Shown here in pieces: positions 12,995 through 25,198 of a stretch of 64,000 nt of DNA. This stretch comes from Macrobrachium rosenbergii. Lineage: Eukaryota; Arthropoda; Malacostraca; Decapoda; Palaemonidae. The notes beneath the pieces were generated by a model. That model saw nothing but the letters and a program-made list of their open reading frames with translations, was not told the DNA's origin and did no database searches. Each line of letters begins with the position of its first letter. Within the stretch, counting starts at the first letter, position 1. Where the stretch lies: NCBI RefSeq assembly GCF_040412425.1, contig NC_089794.1, forward strand, positions 16,140,103-16,204,102. The letters are read 5' to 3'. The translations under genes were made by a program, and so were the position numbers.

Positions 12995-13095
12995 CCATGA
13001 CGGCAGCCACAGTCTGGAACTCTAGGCTGGAAGAGCTGGCGTATGGAAAATGTATTTCTAATTTATTTTTCATTCAGTTCCTGTTGACCTAATCA

Positions 13096-13241
13096 GTGAG
13101 CAGTGTAGCTGGTGTTAGTCAGTTGCTGTGGGCCGCTTGTTTAATTAGGTGTCTTGTGACCCCAAGTTCGAATCCTGGCGTGGAAAACGTTTTCATTCCC
13201 AAATTCAGATTGACAGTTTTCAGTGTAAAATATAATTACCC

Positions 13242-13291
<50 letters not shown>

Positions 13292-13302
13292 ATGTCTATC
13301 TG

Positions 13303-13374
<72 letters not shown>
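13096..13374 (+). mobile_element. tRNA-like SINE head followed by (CTAT)n and (TA)n
   Basis: AGTTCGAATCC near 13165 is a perfect Pol III B box, and TAGCTGGTGTTAG upstream resembles an A box. No complete cloverleaf can be drawn, so this looks like a tRNA-derived SINE rather than a tRNA gene. Its tail runs into (CTAT)n (13242-13290) and (TA)n (13305-13374). Confidence 0.4.
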
Positions 13375-13379
<5 letters not shown>

Positions 13380-13945
13380 AGTGTGTGTGTATGCATGCAT
13401 GTGCTTGCGAGCAATATGAAAACAAACATACACTATCACCCCCGCCAGCACTCTAAGACTGCATTAAATATCAACAAATATTTACCTACAAATTAGCAAC
13501 TAAAAGCTAACAAGGTTAAACATCCCTTAGGGTCAAAGTCGTCTGCTCTGCTCGTCCCTCAGGGGAATTTCTGTGAGGGAAGATGGGAATTCCAATAATC
13601 TTTCTGTTTTCCTAAATCATCACAGAATGATTTCCTCAGGTATTCTTTAGGCACAACGTTTCTCGCAAGGTGCTACGTCAGAGTTTGATAGAAAGTAGTG
13701 TTAGCAGAGGATCTAAAGGCATCTTGAAACAATCTGCAATATTCTCTTTGTTTTTGTTGGGTTTTTTTTTTTTTTTTTTTTTTTGCTTCTCTTGTTGTGG
13801 TTGTATTTATTTCTATCCGTTTTTGTCGATTTTTTTGTATTTGTTTTTCATTTTACTTGTGACCATGTTCACTTCTGTTACGTAAAGGAATTTCTGATTA
13901 TGGAAGTCAGCTCTGTAAGTTAATAACTTTATAGCCTCTTAGATA

Positions 13946-14132
13946 AGACGCATTTGGAACGATAATCATAGCAATAAAAATTATAATACCTTTCGGATAC
14001 GGGTGATTATATTTGTGTGTGCATGTGTGTGTGTGCAGGTTAAAACTCTTTTTCATCAGTTTTATTATCGTAATCACCAGTATCCATAACGTATTATCAT
14101 TTTTATTGTTATGATTATCGTTCCAAATGCGT

Positions 14133-14135
<3 letters not shown>
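13946..14135. repeat. Inverted repeat with arms of about 66 bases
   Basis: The left arm (about 13946-14011, starting AGACGCATTTGGAACGATAA) is the near-perfect complement of about 14068-14135 (ending TTATCGTTCCAAATGCGTCT). The roughly 55-base loop includes a (GT)n tract. The right arm directly abuts an (AT)n array. Confidence 0.85.

Positions 14136-14136
<1 letters not shown>

Positions 14137-14219
<83 letters not shown>
14137..14219. repeat. (AT)n microsatellite
   Basis: Uninterrupted TA dinucleotides adjoining the inverted repeat. Confidence 0.97.
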
Positions 14220-14221
<2 letters not shown>

Positions 14222-14663
14222 CTTTTATTGTAATCTAACATTGCGCTATGAAGATAAAGAGGCCCGTGAAAACACTATGTAATCGTTGCAACCATATATT
14301 TCGAACACCTTTGTATTCCTGATCATTGGAGAGAGAGAGAGAGAGAGAATCTATTACAATAAATTTCTCTGTTAAATGGAAAAAGCTTAGTAACTTCATT
14401 GACCGTGTTCTGTCACTGGGCTGACACTTTTCGGTCCTTTCAGGAAACCGGTTTTAGCGTCAGAGCGAGACCTTACGTCCGTTGTTTGTTGTTGTTGTAT
14501 TGGGTGTTTGTCACAGGATTTAGACCCCATACACGTCATTGCCTAGGCGTAGGAAATGTCTTAGGTTTTTCTTAATGTTGTTCGCGAATGAGGGTAATTA
14601 CGGTGATTCAAACTGTGAAATCACCTGAGAAAAATTAAACCGAAAGTTGTACTTTGGATACTG

Positions 14664-14665
<2 letters not shown>

Positions 14666-14730
<65 letters not shown>

Positions 14731-14820
14731 AGAATTATTAAATTTCTGTTATGTATTCAAATACTCTCTCTCTCTCTCTCTCTCTCACGAGGATTATTAA
14801 ATTTCTGTCATTATTTAAAT

Positions 14821-14886
<66 letters not shown>
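14666..14886. repeat. Compound (CT)n array with repeated spacers
   Basis: Three CT tracts (14666-14727, 14764-14786, 14823-14886) are separated by two related spacers of about 36 bases, both containing ATTATTAAATTTCTGT. The spacer and tract were duplicated together, giving a minisatellite-like structure. Confidence 0.9.
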
Positions 14887-14890
<4 letters not shown>

Positions 14891-15666
14891 TGGCTTATGA
14901 AAGTTTTGAATTGATCTCCGCGTCACTGAATGACTTGGGGATTTGAAAATACTTGGTAAATATTTGTGAAACTTTTCATAAGTTCATAAAAAGGTTTTTT
15001 AATACAGTTAAAATATTTCAAGACATTTTAGCTCTTTGAATTGTTTTGAATGATCTAAAAATTGTTTTTTGTTTGTTTTGTTATTTTACTTGTTTGTGAG
15101 GTCTTAAAGTTAATCTGAAGTGCTTATAATTTTTTTATATTCCGTTTGTTTGTTTACTCTCACTTCAGTGTCTTTGCTTGTTTTTTGCCTTCATTTGTTT
15201 TTGTAATCCTTCCTTTGTGTGTTTGTTTGTTTGTCTTTGCCCAGTGTTTTGTTTTGTCTTTTATTGCCTGTTTCATTCTTTTGTTTATGCGTTGTGGCTT
15301 TGTTTCTTTGTTACTTATGTATTCGTTTGGTTTATTTATTTGCTCAATGTTTGTGTAATTTGATTACTTTGTTTTTTTTTTTATTTATGCTTTAGCTTCT
15401 CTGAATCAAACCAAATGCAGATGAATCGTGTACTCTTTAATACACATAAAAATGTCATATTTAATAAATATTGACTTGCAATATTGTAAAAATATTATTT
15501 CGTTTTTGGCAGAGTATATAATGTAGAGGACGGTTGTAAACTTATCAGTCGAACTTAGGAAATCTTCTTCTTTACTTTTTTATTACAAGACTTATTCATA
15601 AACAGACAATACTGCAAAACCTGACACTGTTTAACCACATCCAGAATGCCTTTGAAACTGCTTCGT

Positions 15667-15718
15667 TCTTCTTCTTCTTCTTCTTCTTCTTCTTCTTCTT
15701 CTTCTTCTTCTTCTTCTT
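15667..15718. repeat. (TTC)n microsatellite
   Basis: Perfect trinucleotide tract. Confidence 0.97.
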
Positions 15719-16083
15719 TTTCGGCGAACCTTATAGATAAGTCAGTTAGGTCCTTTGTGTACAGCGAACGTCACCCTTTGTCGCCGGGAAAGTGAACCCG
15801 GCGCCTGTTCTTATCGAGAGCTGTTCATAAACATGGCGCAACGTTCATGACCTTTTCTGTGGACTTTTGCCTTTTTTTTATTATATTTATTTTTTAGAAT
15901 AGATAGTAATTATAATCCATGGAGTTCTAGTTCAAGGACCTGCAATTTGTCAACCCGCTGATCTAATGAAGAGGTCCTGTTGCTAACTTGCTAAGTTTTT
16001 CATGACAAATGCCAGTCTATTCCTGTCAGACGGTTTTGATAACTGACGGAAATTAAACAAAACTTATCAGGTGAACAAGAATA

Positions 16084-16087
<4 letters not shown>

Positions 16088-16127
<40 letters not shown>

Positions 16128-16134
16128 TGTGTGT
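16088..16134. repeat. (GA)n then (GT)n microsatellite
   Basis: GA tract turning into a short GT tract. Confidence 0.95.
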
Positions 16135-17135
16135 TTTAGAATAAAACGAAAATTGGAAGACGCCTGTAGCTGGAAAAATATACTAAAATCTGTGTAAAAT
16201 ATCACCCGTAGTCTTGGAACATACTAGACCTAGTCTGTTTTAAACCAATTTATATCAGTAAAATGAGGCTGATAATCACTATTACAAGGGATTACCTTTC
16301 AAAGTAAAAAGAAATAATTACATAATATTTTTTAAATTTTTTTTATGTGGTTACAATGATGAAATTACGTGTAGCGCTCTTTAGATTCGGTCTTCGAAGA
16401 ACTGTGAACAATAAACCAGGAGTGATGATCAAAGATATGGATTACATTTCAAAGTGTGTACCATGAATGATGGCAATATTTCATCACAGATATATATCGT
16501 TACAATTAAATTATCAGCGAAGCCATAATCAAACGGCATTTTAGGCCTAGTCTTCCTAGAAACAAACTCTTACGACTGCGAGTGTAAATAATCCTAAAAC
16601 CTCATTATAACAGCAGCGTAATTATTAAACCATCAATTACTATATCGTCACAGCTGAACAAACCAAGATAAGACTACGCTGGAAACGGAAGAGCTAAATA
16701 AAGCGTGTTAAAGCTACTCTTAACGGGATGTCGCAACAATACATCCCGGGAAAAAACCGGTTGCTGACGTCATTGCCAAATAAGACAGTAATATAAGACT
16801 GCTGTAGGATAAAACTTAGGGGCCGGAGGTTCCGGCGGAAGATATCTACGTGAACGATGACAGTCATTGCTGAAGTGATAATGATGATCATGCTGTTGTG
16901 ATGGTGAAGATGATGATTTTGATGATTCTGTCGTCGTTAGTACTACTTTGTTGCTGTGATGTTAGTACTATAATAATGGTGTAATGGAAATTACTTTTGT
17001 TCTAATGGTAAATAGCATCACTTTGATAGTAAATATTGTGTTCTCGGTAGTTATTAACGGACTGATAGGGAATTTTATATAATTATAAATAGCATAATAG
17101 AAAAATAGTATGACTATGATATTAATTATTTAGGA
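16135..17135. other. No gene seen
   Basis: AT-rich sequence with scattered short frames; nothing recognised. Confidence 0.45.
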
Positions 17136-17835
17136 CAATGGCAGATTTAAGGGGAGCGGCCCCCCCCCACCCTTCAGCTATGAATGGCGCCCCTAAGAGT
17201 GGATTATTATCAGACATCAGTGTAAGCAAAAATCAAAAGGTATAATAATAACAGCATTAGTAGTTGTTGTTGTTCTTGTTGCTGTTGTAGCAATAGTAGT
17301 ATAACGAACAGATTTTCAGAAATCAAGTGTAAAATAAAAAAAAAATCAACGATGAAACAACGGGCTGAGAGGGACTAAGAATACGAGAAAGAAGAACAGA
17401 ACAGCAGGTGAATGTGGAAAGTAATCAAACAAAATTCGTACGTTGCAACAGAGAGAGATAATTTAACATTTGTGGTGAAGAATGGTATGAATGGTCTATA
17501 TTTCAGTTTTGATCAATAGGTATTTTCTAACTGGAACGTATCATATATCCCAGTTTCAATCAATCAGTAGAGATCTGTAACTGGTTTCCATCTAACAAGA
17601 ATTATTGGTTACAGGTTTTTCACTTTAACCACCATACAAAGTACCAAAACTTGCCCCAAAATGCTTGTGAATGTTATAAAACGTTTTGCTCACCGGACTC
17701 CGCTGGGGTAGCTACTTGTAACCCCAGACCCCGTAGCTTATTGCCTCGTGCCTTCGGCGCTCGCTGCCCCTTTGACAAACAGCTCCCCCCCCCCACCTTT
17801 TTCCTAAATCCTGGATCCGCCACTGATCCAGGATA
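17136..17835. mobile_element. Possible DNA transposon remnant with C/G-run ends
   Basis: The left side reads GGCAGATTTAAGGGG followed by a run of C; the right side has a run of C and then CCTGGATCCGCCACTG. The right end, reverse-complemented (CAGTGGCGGATCCAGG), partly matches the left end. Such GTGGCGGATYYAGG ends are typical of some DNA-transposon derivatives. The interior is non-coding. Confidence 0.3.
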
Positions 17836-18035
17836 TGACAGTTTAACTGACTGACAGTACATACACTACTTTACCATATGGAAGAAAATATGATTGTGAT
17901 AATAAGTATTATGACTATTATAGTAATCACCAGGCTTATGACACTAAATAGTATAACGTGTTGGAAATACTGTGACTGTTAGATAATAGTACTATCAATA
18001 CCAGAACAAAGTAACTCAGGAGACGGTGTGATCAT

Positions 18036-18036
<1 letters not shown>

Positions 18037-18114
<78 letters not shown>

Positions 18115-18115
18115 A
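18037..18115. repeat. (AT)n microsatellite
   Basis: Alternating TA with minor interruptions. Confidence 0.96.
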
Positions 18116-18409
18116 ACATAGGAGTAATGTAATTTGACTATTGTAGTAACAACAGTGGCATTTAGTGTGAAGACTGTAGTTATTAATGAAACTATAATAT
18201 TGAATATTGTTATAGCTACGGTAGAAAACTAATGTTGTGATTGTAAATACTATAGTTACGATAGAAAATAGTAGGACTACAATTGCAGATGCCATGATTA
18301 CGATTGTAATTGTTATAACAGCATTAGTGAATAGTACAGTTATGATAGTAGACTGCTGAAGGTTCGCAGCGGAGCGAAAGAAACTGTCACTAATATGTGT
18401 TATGTATCT

Positions 18410-18411
<2 letters not shown>

Positions 18412-18502
<91 letters not shown>
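18412..18502. repeat. (AT)n then (GT)n microsatellite
   Basis: TA tract converting to a GT tract from about 18477. Confidence 0.96.
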
Positions 18503-18503
<1 letters not shown>

Positions 18504-18639
18504 ACACGAACATAGAAAGGTTAATCTATTTTACCATTTACTAAAAATGTAATAATCATTATACTAGTTTGATAAGTTATTGTGTTATAACATCCTGTTC
18601 CCAATGTGCCAACATTCATATGGAACAAATAAAAACAAA

Positions 18640-18975
18640 TAAAAAAAATCAAGTTTTCTGTACAGCCGTTACAGTGTATAATCAAGGCCACCGAAGATAG
18701 GTCTATCTGTCGGTGGTCTCGGTATAATACTGTATGACCCGCGGCCCAAGAAACTTTAACCACGGCCCTGTGGTGGCCTATCCCATATAGTTGCCATAAG
18801 CACGATTATGGTTAACTTTAACCTTAAATAAAATAAAAACTACTGAGGCTAGAGGGCTGCAATTTGGTATGTTTGATGATTGGAGGGTGGATGATCAACA
18901 TACCAATTTGCAGCCCTCTAGCCTCAGTAGTTTTTAAATCTGAGGGCGGACAGAATAAGATGTTGACGGACAGAT
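18640..18975 (+). repeat. Dispersed hairpin repeat, copy 2
   Basis: Closest match to copy 1, colinear over the GGTCTATCTGTCGGTGG region, the CCACGGCCCTGTGGTGG region and the hairpin (about 18834-18937, arms containing GAGGCTAGAGGGCTGCAA). Confidence 0.8.
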
Positions 18976-19054
18976 AAAGACAGAACAGCATTTTTCTTTT
19001 ACAGAAAAGTAAAAATGACAGGTTTTTAACTTTTCAAATATGCTTCCACAAAGT

Positions 19055-19060
<6 letters not shown>

Positions 19061-19102
<42 letters not shown>
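19061..19102. repeat. (AG)n microsatellite
   Basis: Perfect AG dinucleotides. Confidence 0.97.
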
Positions 19103-19103
<1 letters not shown>

Positions 19104-19774
19104 AGCGTACAGAACCACTGTAATTATATAAATACAAAGAAGGCATCGTGCTTACCCCATACAAAAATGGGAAAAAAGCACGTTAAAAGAAAAAGAAGAA
19201 GAAGAAATATGCCATGCAACAAGTACATTAGAAGATATTCCGGCGAATTTTAATGCATTTTCATTATAAATCATTAACTTCAAGTTAAAATCGTGATTCA
19301 AAATTGCAACTCAGCAACGAAAGGAAATGAGTAAACATGAGTAAGTAGGTGTGTGATTCAATACGGCATGAGTCTGTTATGAAACTGTAGGAAAACATAC
19401 GAGACGTTTCATAGAAAACCTCAACCTCGGCACGTGCTTTATCGTTGATGTTCGTATACCTTTATTTATGTCCATGTTATATGTGTACATTCGTTTATGT
19501 CATACAAACCAGTATGAAACAGGTTCTCTACATAGGTCTAATTCTATTGCTTCGATCGACTTTTCCCGCCATTATGGGACCAAATTATGGAGGACGTGTT
19601 AATCCCTTTCTTTTCTACTCTCTTGCAACAATAGTAGATGTTTTGCATATTTAGTTTTAAATATGCAGAAGAGGTAGCAAGCAAGTTTTTTTTTACACTG
19701 AATTGTGTTATTTAGATTCGATAATTAGCTGATTTCAAAATCTTTCGTGCCTTGTTAGTTTTCTGTAAAGAAGA

Positions 19775-19965
19775 CTGTTGAGATGGTTTTGTCTGTCCGT
19801 CCGCACTTTTTCTGTCCACCCCAAGATCTTAAAAACTACTGAGGCTAGAAGTCTGCAAATTGGTATGTTGATCATCCACCCTCCAATCATCAAACATACC
19901 AAATTGCAGTCTTCTAGCACCGGTAGTTCTTATTTTATTTAAGGTTAAGGTTATCCACGGATCGT
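19775..19965 (-). repeat. Dispersed hairpin repeat, copy 3, inverted
   Basis: The hairpin (about 19832-19935) and the flanking GTCTGTCCGTCCGCAC are in the orientation opposite to copies 1 and 2. The part beyond the hairpin diverges after AAGGTTAAGGTTA, so the copy is truncated. Confidence 0.7.
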
Positions 19966-20967
19966 GCGTCAGGCAACGCTTTCTGGAGGCGTTGCCGACG
20001 GATTTTCACTTGACCGCATCTGGGGAGCAACTGAGCGCTGCCCCGTCGTAGCTGAGAGTTTCACACAGCATTATAGCGTTTCATTTAGAGTAAGTTTTTT
20101 TCTCTGATACTCCCTGTGCACAGGCACTTAATGACAGCATAGACCGAGATTAATGAAGGAAATTCTGTTGAATATCTTTTATTTGATGAAGACCCTTTCA
20201 AATCTAGGCATATGGGCTTAAACAAAAGCTCCTAGGTACATTTAAAGATCTAATTCTTCTGTAGTCCATTCTTTCACAAAATTTCATGCAAAATTTTAAC
20301 TATGTCGTCTTGCAATATCTTTTGGATAAACAAACAGACATGATTTAGACCTACGCTCTACAGGAAGGCCCACAGGATGTAAGAAACATCCGGTGGACCT
20401 CTGAGTTCTTCACGTCTAATAGAGGCGAAACGTAACTTTTTTTGTGATAGCATGAATAACAAAAAAACAGACTATGATTATGCATCTAGGGGACATTATT
20501 ATCATTGTATTATACGAAAGCAGTGGTTCAGCTAATAGAAGACGTGTGTTACGTAGGAAAATTATTTATATATAATATTCCAAGCGTGTTTATAACATCA
20601 TTACAAGTTAAATGCGGTAATTCAGTCTGTCGGTGTGAATCTTCTTTCTTATCACATACACGCCCACGGCCTCGGCGTTAAGAGGAGCGTGTAAGTTGTT
20701 CCCTGGGCGGGAACGTTCATATTCAAGTGAAATTTGTTTCCACGCGAAGTTCGGCATTCATTTAGAAGTTCTTCGTCTGCAAAAACATTTGTATTTCATT
20801 CAGTAATCGTCTGGATTTCCATTATGTGACTCTAGCGGCACTATGTGGTTTGCACACTTCTTATAACTGCATTATACAAAAACAAGTTTTCGGTGTTATG
20901 AATCGAAGGCCTGAAAAAGTAGAATGTCCGTAGAGTGGAGGAACATGCACATTGGTGACCTTCCTCC

Positions 20968-20970
<3 letters not shown>
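19966..20970. other. No gene seen
   Basis: Mixed-composition sequence without recognisable exons or RNA genes. Confidence 0.45.

Positions 20971-21035
<65 letters not shown>
20971..21035. repeat. (CT)n microsatellite
   Basis: Perfect CT dinucleotides. Confidence 0.97.
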
Positions 21036-21038
<3 letters not shown>

Positions 21039-21294
21039 ATGCATGACTAAATTGAACACAGCAAACAAATACATTTACGAGGTTTACCAAATCGTAAAGA
21101 AGTAAGGAAAATAACAAAATAGCAACGCGTTAAAATTAATTTTCGTTATTTTCAAAATAATATCGATTTTCAATATTTCGAAGAAAGCACTGTGATTTTT
21201 AAAATCTGCGTTACCTAGAAATATTCAGGTTTGGCATAAATGTGGGGATAAGACCAGGTTTCGTCACGTCTCTGTGTCCGTAATATCTTTACGG

Positions 21295-22177
21295 ACAGAG
21301 TGGTGCAAGGAGAGAAGTGGGATGGAAAATAGAAAAATTTGTTTTAAATAGCGTAAGGAATTCTTGATGTTTGCAGATGATACAGTGGTAAAAGTGGACA
21401 GTGAGAAAAAAGAGCAGAAACTAGTTAGTGAGTTTGAAAATTTTTGCAAAAAAACAAATTGAAAGTAAATGCGAGAAACATTTAAATAATAAGAGTAAAT
21501 GGAAACCAGGAATATGGAGCAATGAATTTTTATGTGGATAAATATTAGGTAATAAATATGGTGGATGATGAGGGAAGAGGTGAGCTACAGACTAGGAGAG
21601 ACTAGTAAGGTAGCAGGATGTCTGTAAAGATTTGGAACAGAATTAAATCGTCCATGGAAGCTAATGTGGGAATATATGAAGGGGATGGTAAACCAACTTT
21701 CCTCTAACGAAGTTAGTACAGATGTTAAATGCAAATGAAGGAAAAACAGTCAAAACTCTTGAGAAGAACTGTGGAGTATGGCTGTTAAATGCAAATGAAA
21801 GAATAACACTTGAAAATGTTGAGATGAGCTGTTTGCACAGTACAAGCATCGAAAAGTAGAGAAATGTGACAATGAGTAAGAGCACTAAAAAAAGATTAGC
21901 ATATTTGGAAGGATAGATCACAGTACTTTGAGTTGGGTCAGTCACGTAGAAAACGTTGAAGAGCATAAACTAGTGAGAAACATGTGATTCGTAAGTGTTA
22001 GGAGGTAGGGTCAAATGACGCTGCCGATGAGCTTTTTGTGAAGTGTAGGAAGCAGGTAAATGTTGTGGATGTTTTACTGCACTGGAGGTTCAGCCATGAT
22101 TCAGCTGCTGAACGATGAATACAGCAGTGACCATTGTGTTGTGTTTTCTTCTGGGACCACCCCTATGAAGAAAGTGT

Positions 22178-22180
<3 letters not shown>
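21295..22180 (+). mobile_element. Degenerate LINE reverse-transcriptase fragment
   Basis: FLMFADDTVVKVDSEKKE holds the catalytic F/YADD box of reverse transcriptase, followed by LVSEFENFCKKTN. Downstream pieces (KVAGCL, ITLENVEMSCLHSTSI) match the usual C-terminal order of such LINEs. Stops and frameshifts break the frame. The tail shares CAGTGACCATTG and TTTCTTCTGGGACCACCCC with 7420-7815 and ends at an (AT)n array. Confidence 0.7.

Positions 22181-22245
<65 letters not shown>
22181..22245. repeat. (AT)n microsatellite at LINE 3' end
   Basis: Begins directly after the LINE tail. Confidence 0.96.
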
Positions 22246-22247
<2 letters not shown>

Positions 22248-22427
22248 CAGTGGATTTTGTTTATGCCTCTTGAATCATATTTTTTTTTATTAACATAGTA
22301 ATTGACACGACGAAATCTTGCCACGAAGGAATATTCTATTCGTTAATATCTGGGAAGGAATGACTTCTACTGCATCAAAGTTATCTCAAGTTAAATCAAT
22401 TAAAAGAACGATATGCTTGTTACTTTT

Positions 22428-22461
22428 ATATATGCCAAATCTGAGCAGATTTGGCATATAT
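22428..22461. repeat. Perfect 16-base palindrome with 2-base loop
   Basis: ATATATGCCAAATCTG at 22428-22443 and its exact complement at 22446-22461, separated by AG. Confidence 0.9.
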
Positions 22462-23086
22462 TAAATGATTCTGAATTATCTGGCGTAACAGCCACCAGGG
22501 TCACAGCCGCCATGATATATGAGAACACAAAACAACACAAACAACTAGTAAAAAAATCATATACACATGAAAATCCCAACAAACAAAATATATCTTGAAA
22601 GACCTGAGGAAGGGAGGGAGGAAGTTCCTCACTTCCCGGGAACATCTTCCTTGTTTGTGTCTGTTCAACGCTGTCGCCAAAATCCGTAACTTCAGAGGAA
22701 GGACTTTGTTTTTTGTCATGTTTGTTTGTTTTCGTTTGAATGGTTTGAGGTTTTAGTCACGTAAGTATGGTGTTGGTGATCTGAAAGACTTAAAGAGACA
22801 CAGGAGTCTGTTGTAGAGTTTAAATAAAGGGTGAATAGACGGGATAATGTTGGAAATTTATTATTTTTTTTGGTGGAAAATTGATTACAGATTCGCAAAG
22901 CAACTTCCGGGCTATTTCTTGTCAAGCAATTTCACTTCTTAAACTTCGTTGAACTTCCCCGAAGTAAGAGGTTCGGTGAGAGGTACATTATATAAGAAGA
23001 CTTTTAAATACTTTTAAATGGTGGAGCCTGCCGAGTTCTCTCTGCTAGCACGACTGGCCCAGCCGGACCTACCTAACCCGTCTTCC

Positions 23087-23117
23087 TATAAAAGGGCGGC
23101 GCCCTCAGGATAGGCTT
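23087..23117 (+). promoter_or_regulatory. Candidate TATA promoter, possibly of TBCCD1
   Basis: TATAAAAGGGCGGCGCCC is a strong TATA box with a GC-rich flank, about 1.75 kb before the first coding exon of TBCCD1. That exon begins at a splice acceptor (24836/24837), so an upstream non-coding exon must exist. No convincing initiator is seen at +30. Confidence 0.3.
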
Positions 23118-24836
23118 TGTTGCTTGATGTATTTTTTGGGTCGTTAAATGTGAATTTCTAAAATTGGCCAGTTGCTGTAATTCATAACACTTGTGAAAGT
23201 TAGTTTTTATGATGTTTGTGTGATTTAGGTAATACTGCAGAGTTAAATGTGCTCACTGTTCTAGAAAACAGTCTCGTGTAAATATAGAGCCACATAGAGC
23301 GGTATTTAGAGACTGCAGTGGAAAACTGGTGTCGTTTTGAGTGAAATAATATAAAAATTATTGAAATTCAGGCCAACGTAATCTTTCCCAACCCTTCTAC
23401 CTGACCTAACCTGTGGGTCCGCATCCCTCCCCTGCCATGGGGGGGGGAGGTTTGCCACCGTGGACCTAATTACATACCTAAACATAGGTGAACTCAAATC
23501 ATCATGTGAAACGGTAATGCATCCTGCCCCAACCTAGGGTACTGGTCCTGCCTGACCTGTGCACGATACCCCAGTGGTCTAAAATAGGGGAAAGAACTCA
23601 TGCTTGTGTACTTGGGTTATTTATCAATGTGTGTGTTACCATCCTCGAAGGAAATGGGTGGCTGCTGGGCTCTGGTCAGGCAGCCCTCCCCCTCTCCATC
23701 GACAACCTTCCCTGGCCCTAAGACTATGTTTCCCGCTGTGATTTTCCATTATTACTAGACAAAGGATAGGTGGTAATAGGTTAAGCATATATTTCTGACA
23801 AAAGTGAATGTCAGATTCATCAGTCACTTAAAATTTATTATAAAACCGTATAGGAATTGGGTTTTCATGACATGGATTAATCCAAATCTGCTGGTTTTCC
23901 CCCACCCCCTCAATAAATAGTCTTTTCCTTGTCAATTCAGGGTCCATAGACCATATTTTTTAGAATAATATCAGAACATTACTAAAAATTCACAACAGTT
24001 AAAGGTGGTAGGCCCGTGACTGAAGAAAGCTAAACTTCTACAAATATATGCAGAGTAATATTTTGTTGTTTTGGTTTCACTGTAGCATACTCTAAATCAG
24101 TATATGAAGAGTGATTGAAAGTAATATTGTATTTGTGCATCCCTAGGTATACAATCATTTGGATAGTTGGCATTTTTGTTTGCAATATTCTCTTTTTTGC
24201 CTGGTTTTCAAGGTTTCCATGTGGAAGTCATTTCAAGGTTGTCTAATGAAACCAAAATGACCATGACGGTCATTTTTGTATAGGCTCTCGGTGATTTGCA
24301 GCGTACTTTTCTGTCAGAAATATTCATAGACACAGTAGCTATTGGTAGATAAATGAAATAAATGTGCATAGAAATTTAATTTTGTCCTTAAAAATAGTAG
24401 TAGTTGCATAAATATGGGACCTTATGTATGTGGTATATTTAGTTTCTCCAACCAACATTTCGAGACATAACCTGGTTGTAATATGACAATGAGATCTGTA
24501 TGTTTAAACATCCCTTCTTCATAAGTTCATCGTTAAAAAAACATTCTTTAGCAAGGTTCATTTCCCTTAGATAAGTTAAATTCCACATTCTGTATTGTAA
24601 TATCTCCAGTGAGGGTGTATAACTTTGCAATGAACCCATAATTAGTCAGAAAGCTTCTTGTAGTAGCATGTTTTCGTGTTTGGTGTAAAGATGCTGTTTA
24701 TGTGACTGAGTTAAACAACTGGGTTATCTGTAAGAATTCAGATTGTGTTGGGGGATGTTTACCATTTAAGTAAGTAGACATTTAACTTATTAATATATAT
24801 ATATATACAGTATACCTATATATTTTTTTTCCTTAG
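23118..24836. other. No coding exon seen; probable 5' UTR or intron of TBCCD1
   Basis: Holds a G-run and several ACCTAACCTG-like motifs (about 23380-23620) that look repetitive. The 5' UTR exon of TBCCD1 should lie here or further upstream, but its boundaries cannot be fixed. Confidence 0.35.
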
Positions 24837-24854
24837 GGTAACGTCTACCAAAAC

Positions 24855-25113
24855 ATGGGGGATGAAGTTCAAATATGGGTTCGACCAGAAGTGATGGAGC
24901 TTGGTGTTTTACCAATCATCCCCCCAGATAAAATTTCTATTGAGGTATTTTCATTTTCCTTTTTGTAAAGAGGGGTAAACTCTTTCTTTACTTGTAAAAT
25001 CTATTTGTATTTTAATTGGAAATTATTTTGTACTAAAAAATTGTTATCGGTAATATTTCACTTTGTTATGTGATGGCAAACTATCAAACTATGAAGTATT
25101 CAACACAGAGAAA

Positions 25114-25198
<85 letters not shown>

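Noticed and set aside
13096..13190. Possible tRNA gene with a perfect B box
   Set aside because: No complete acceptor, D or anticodon stem can be paired; it better fits a tRNA-derived SINE head.
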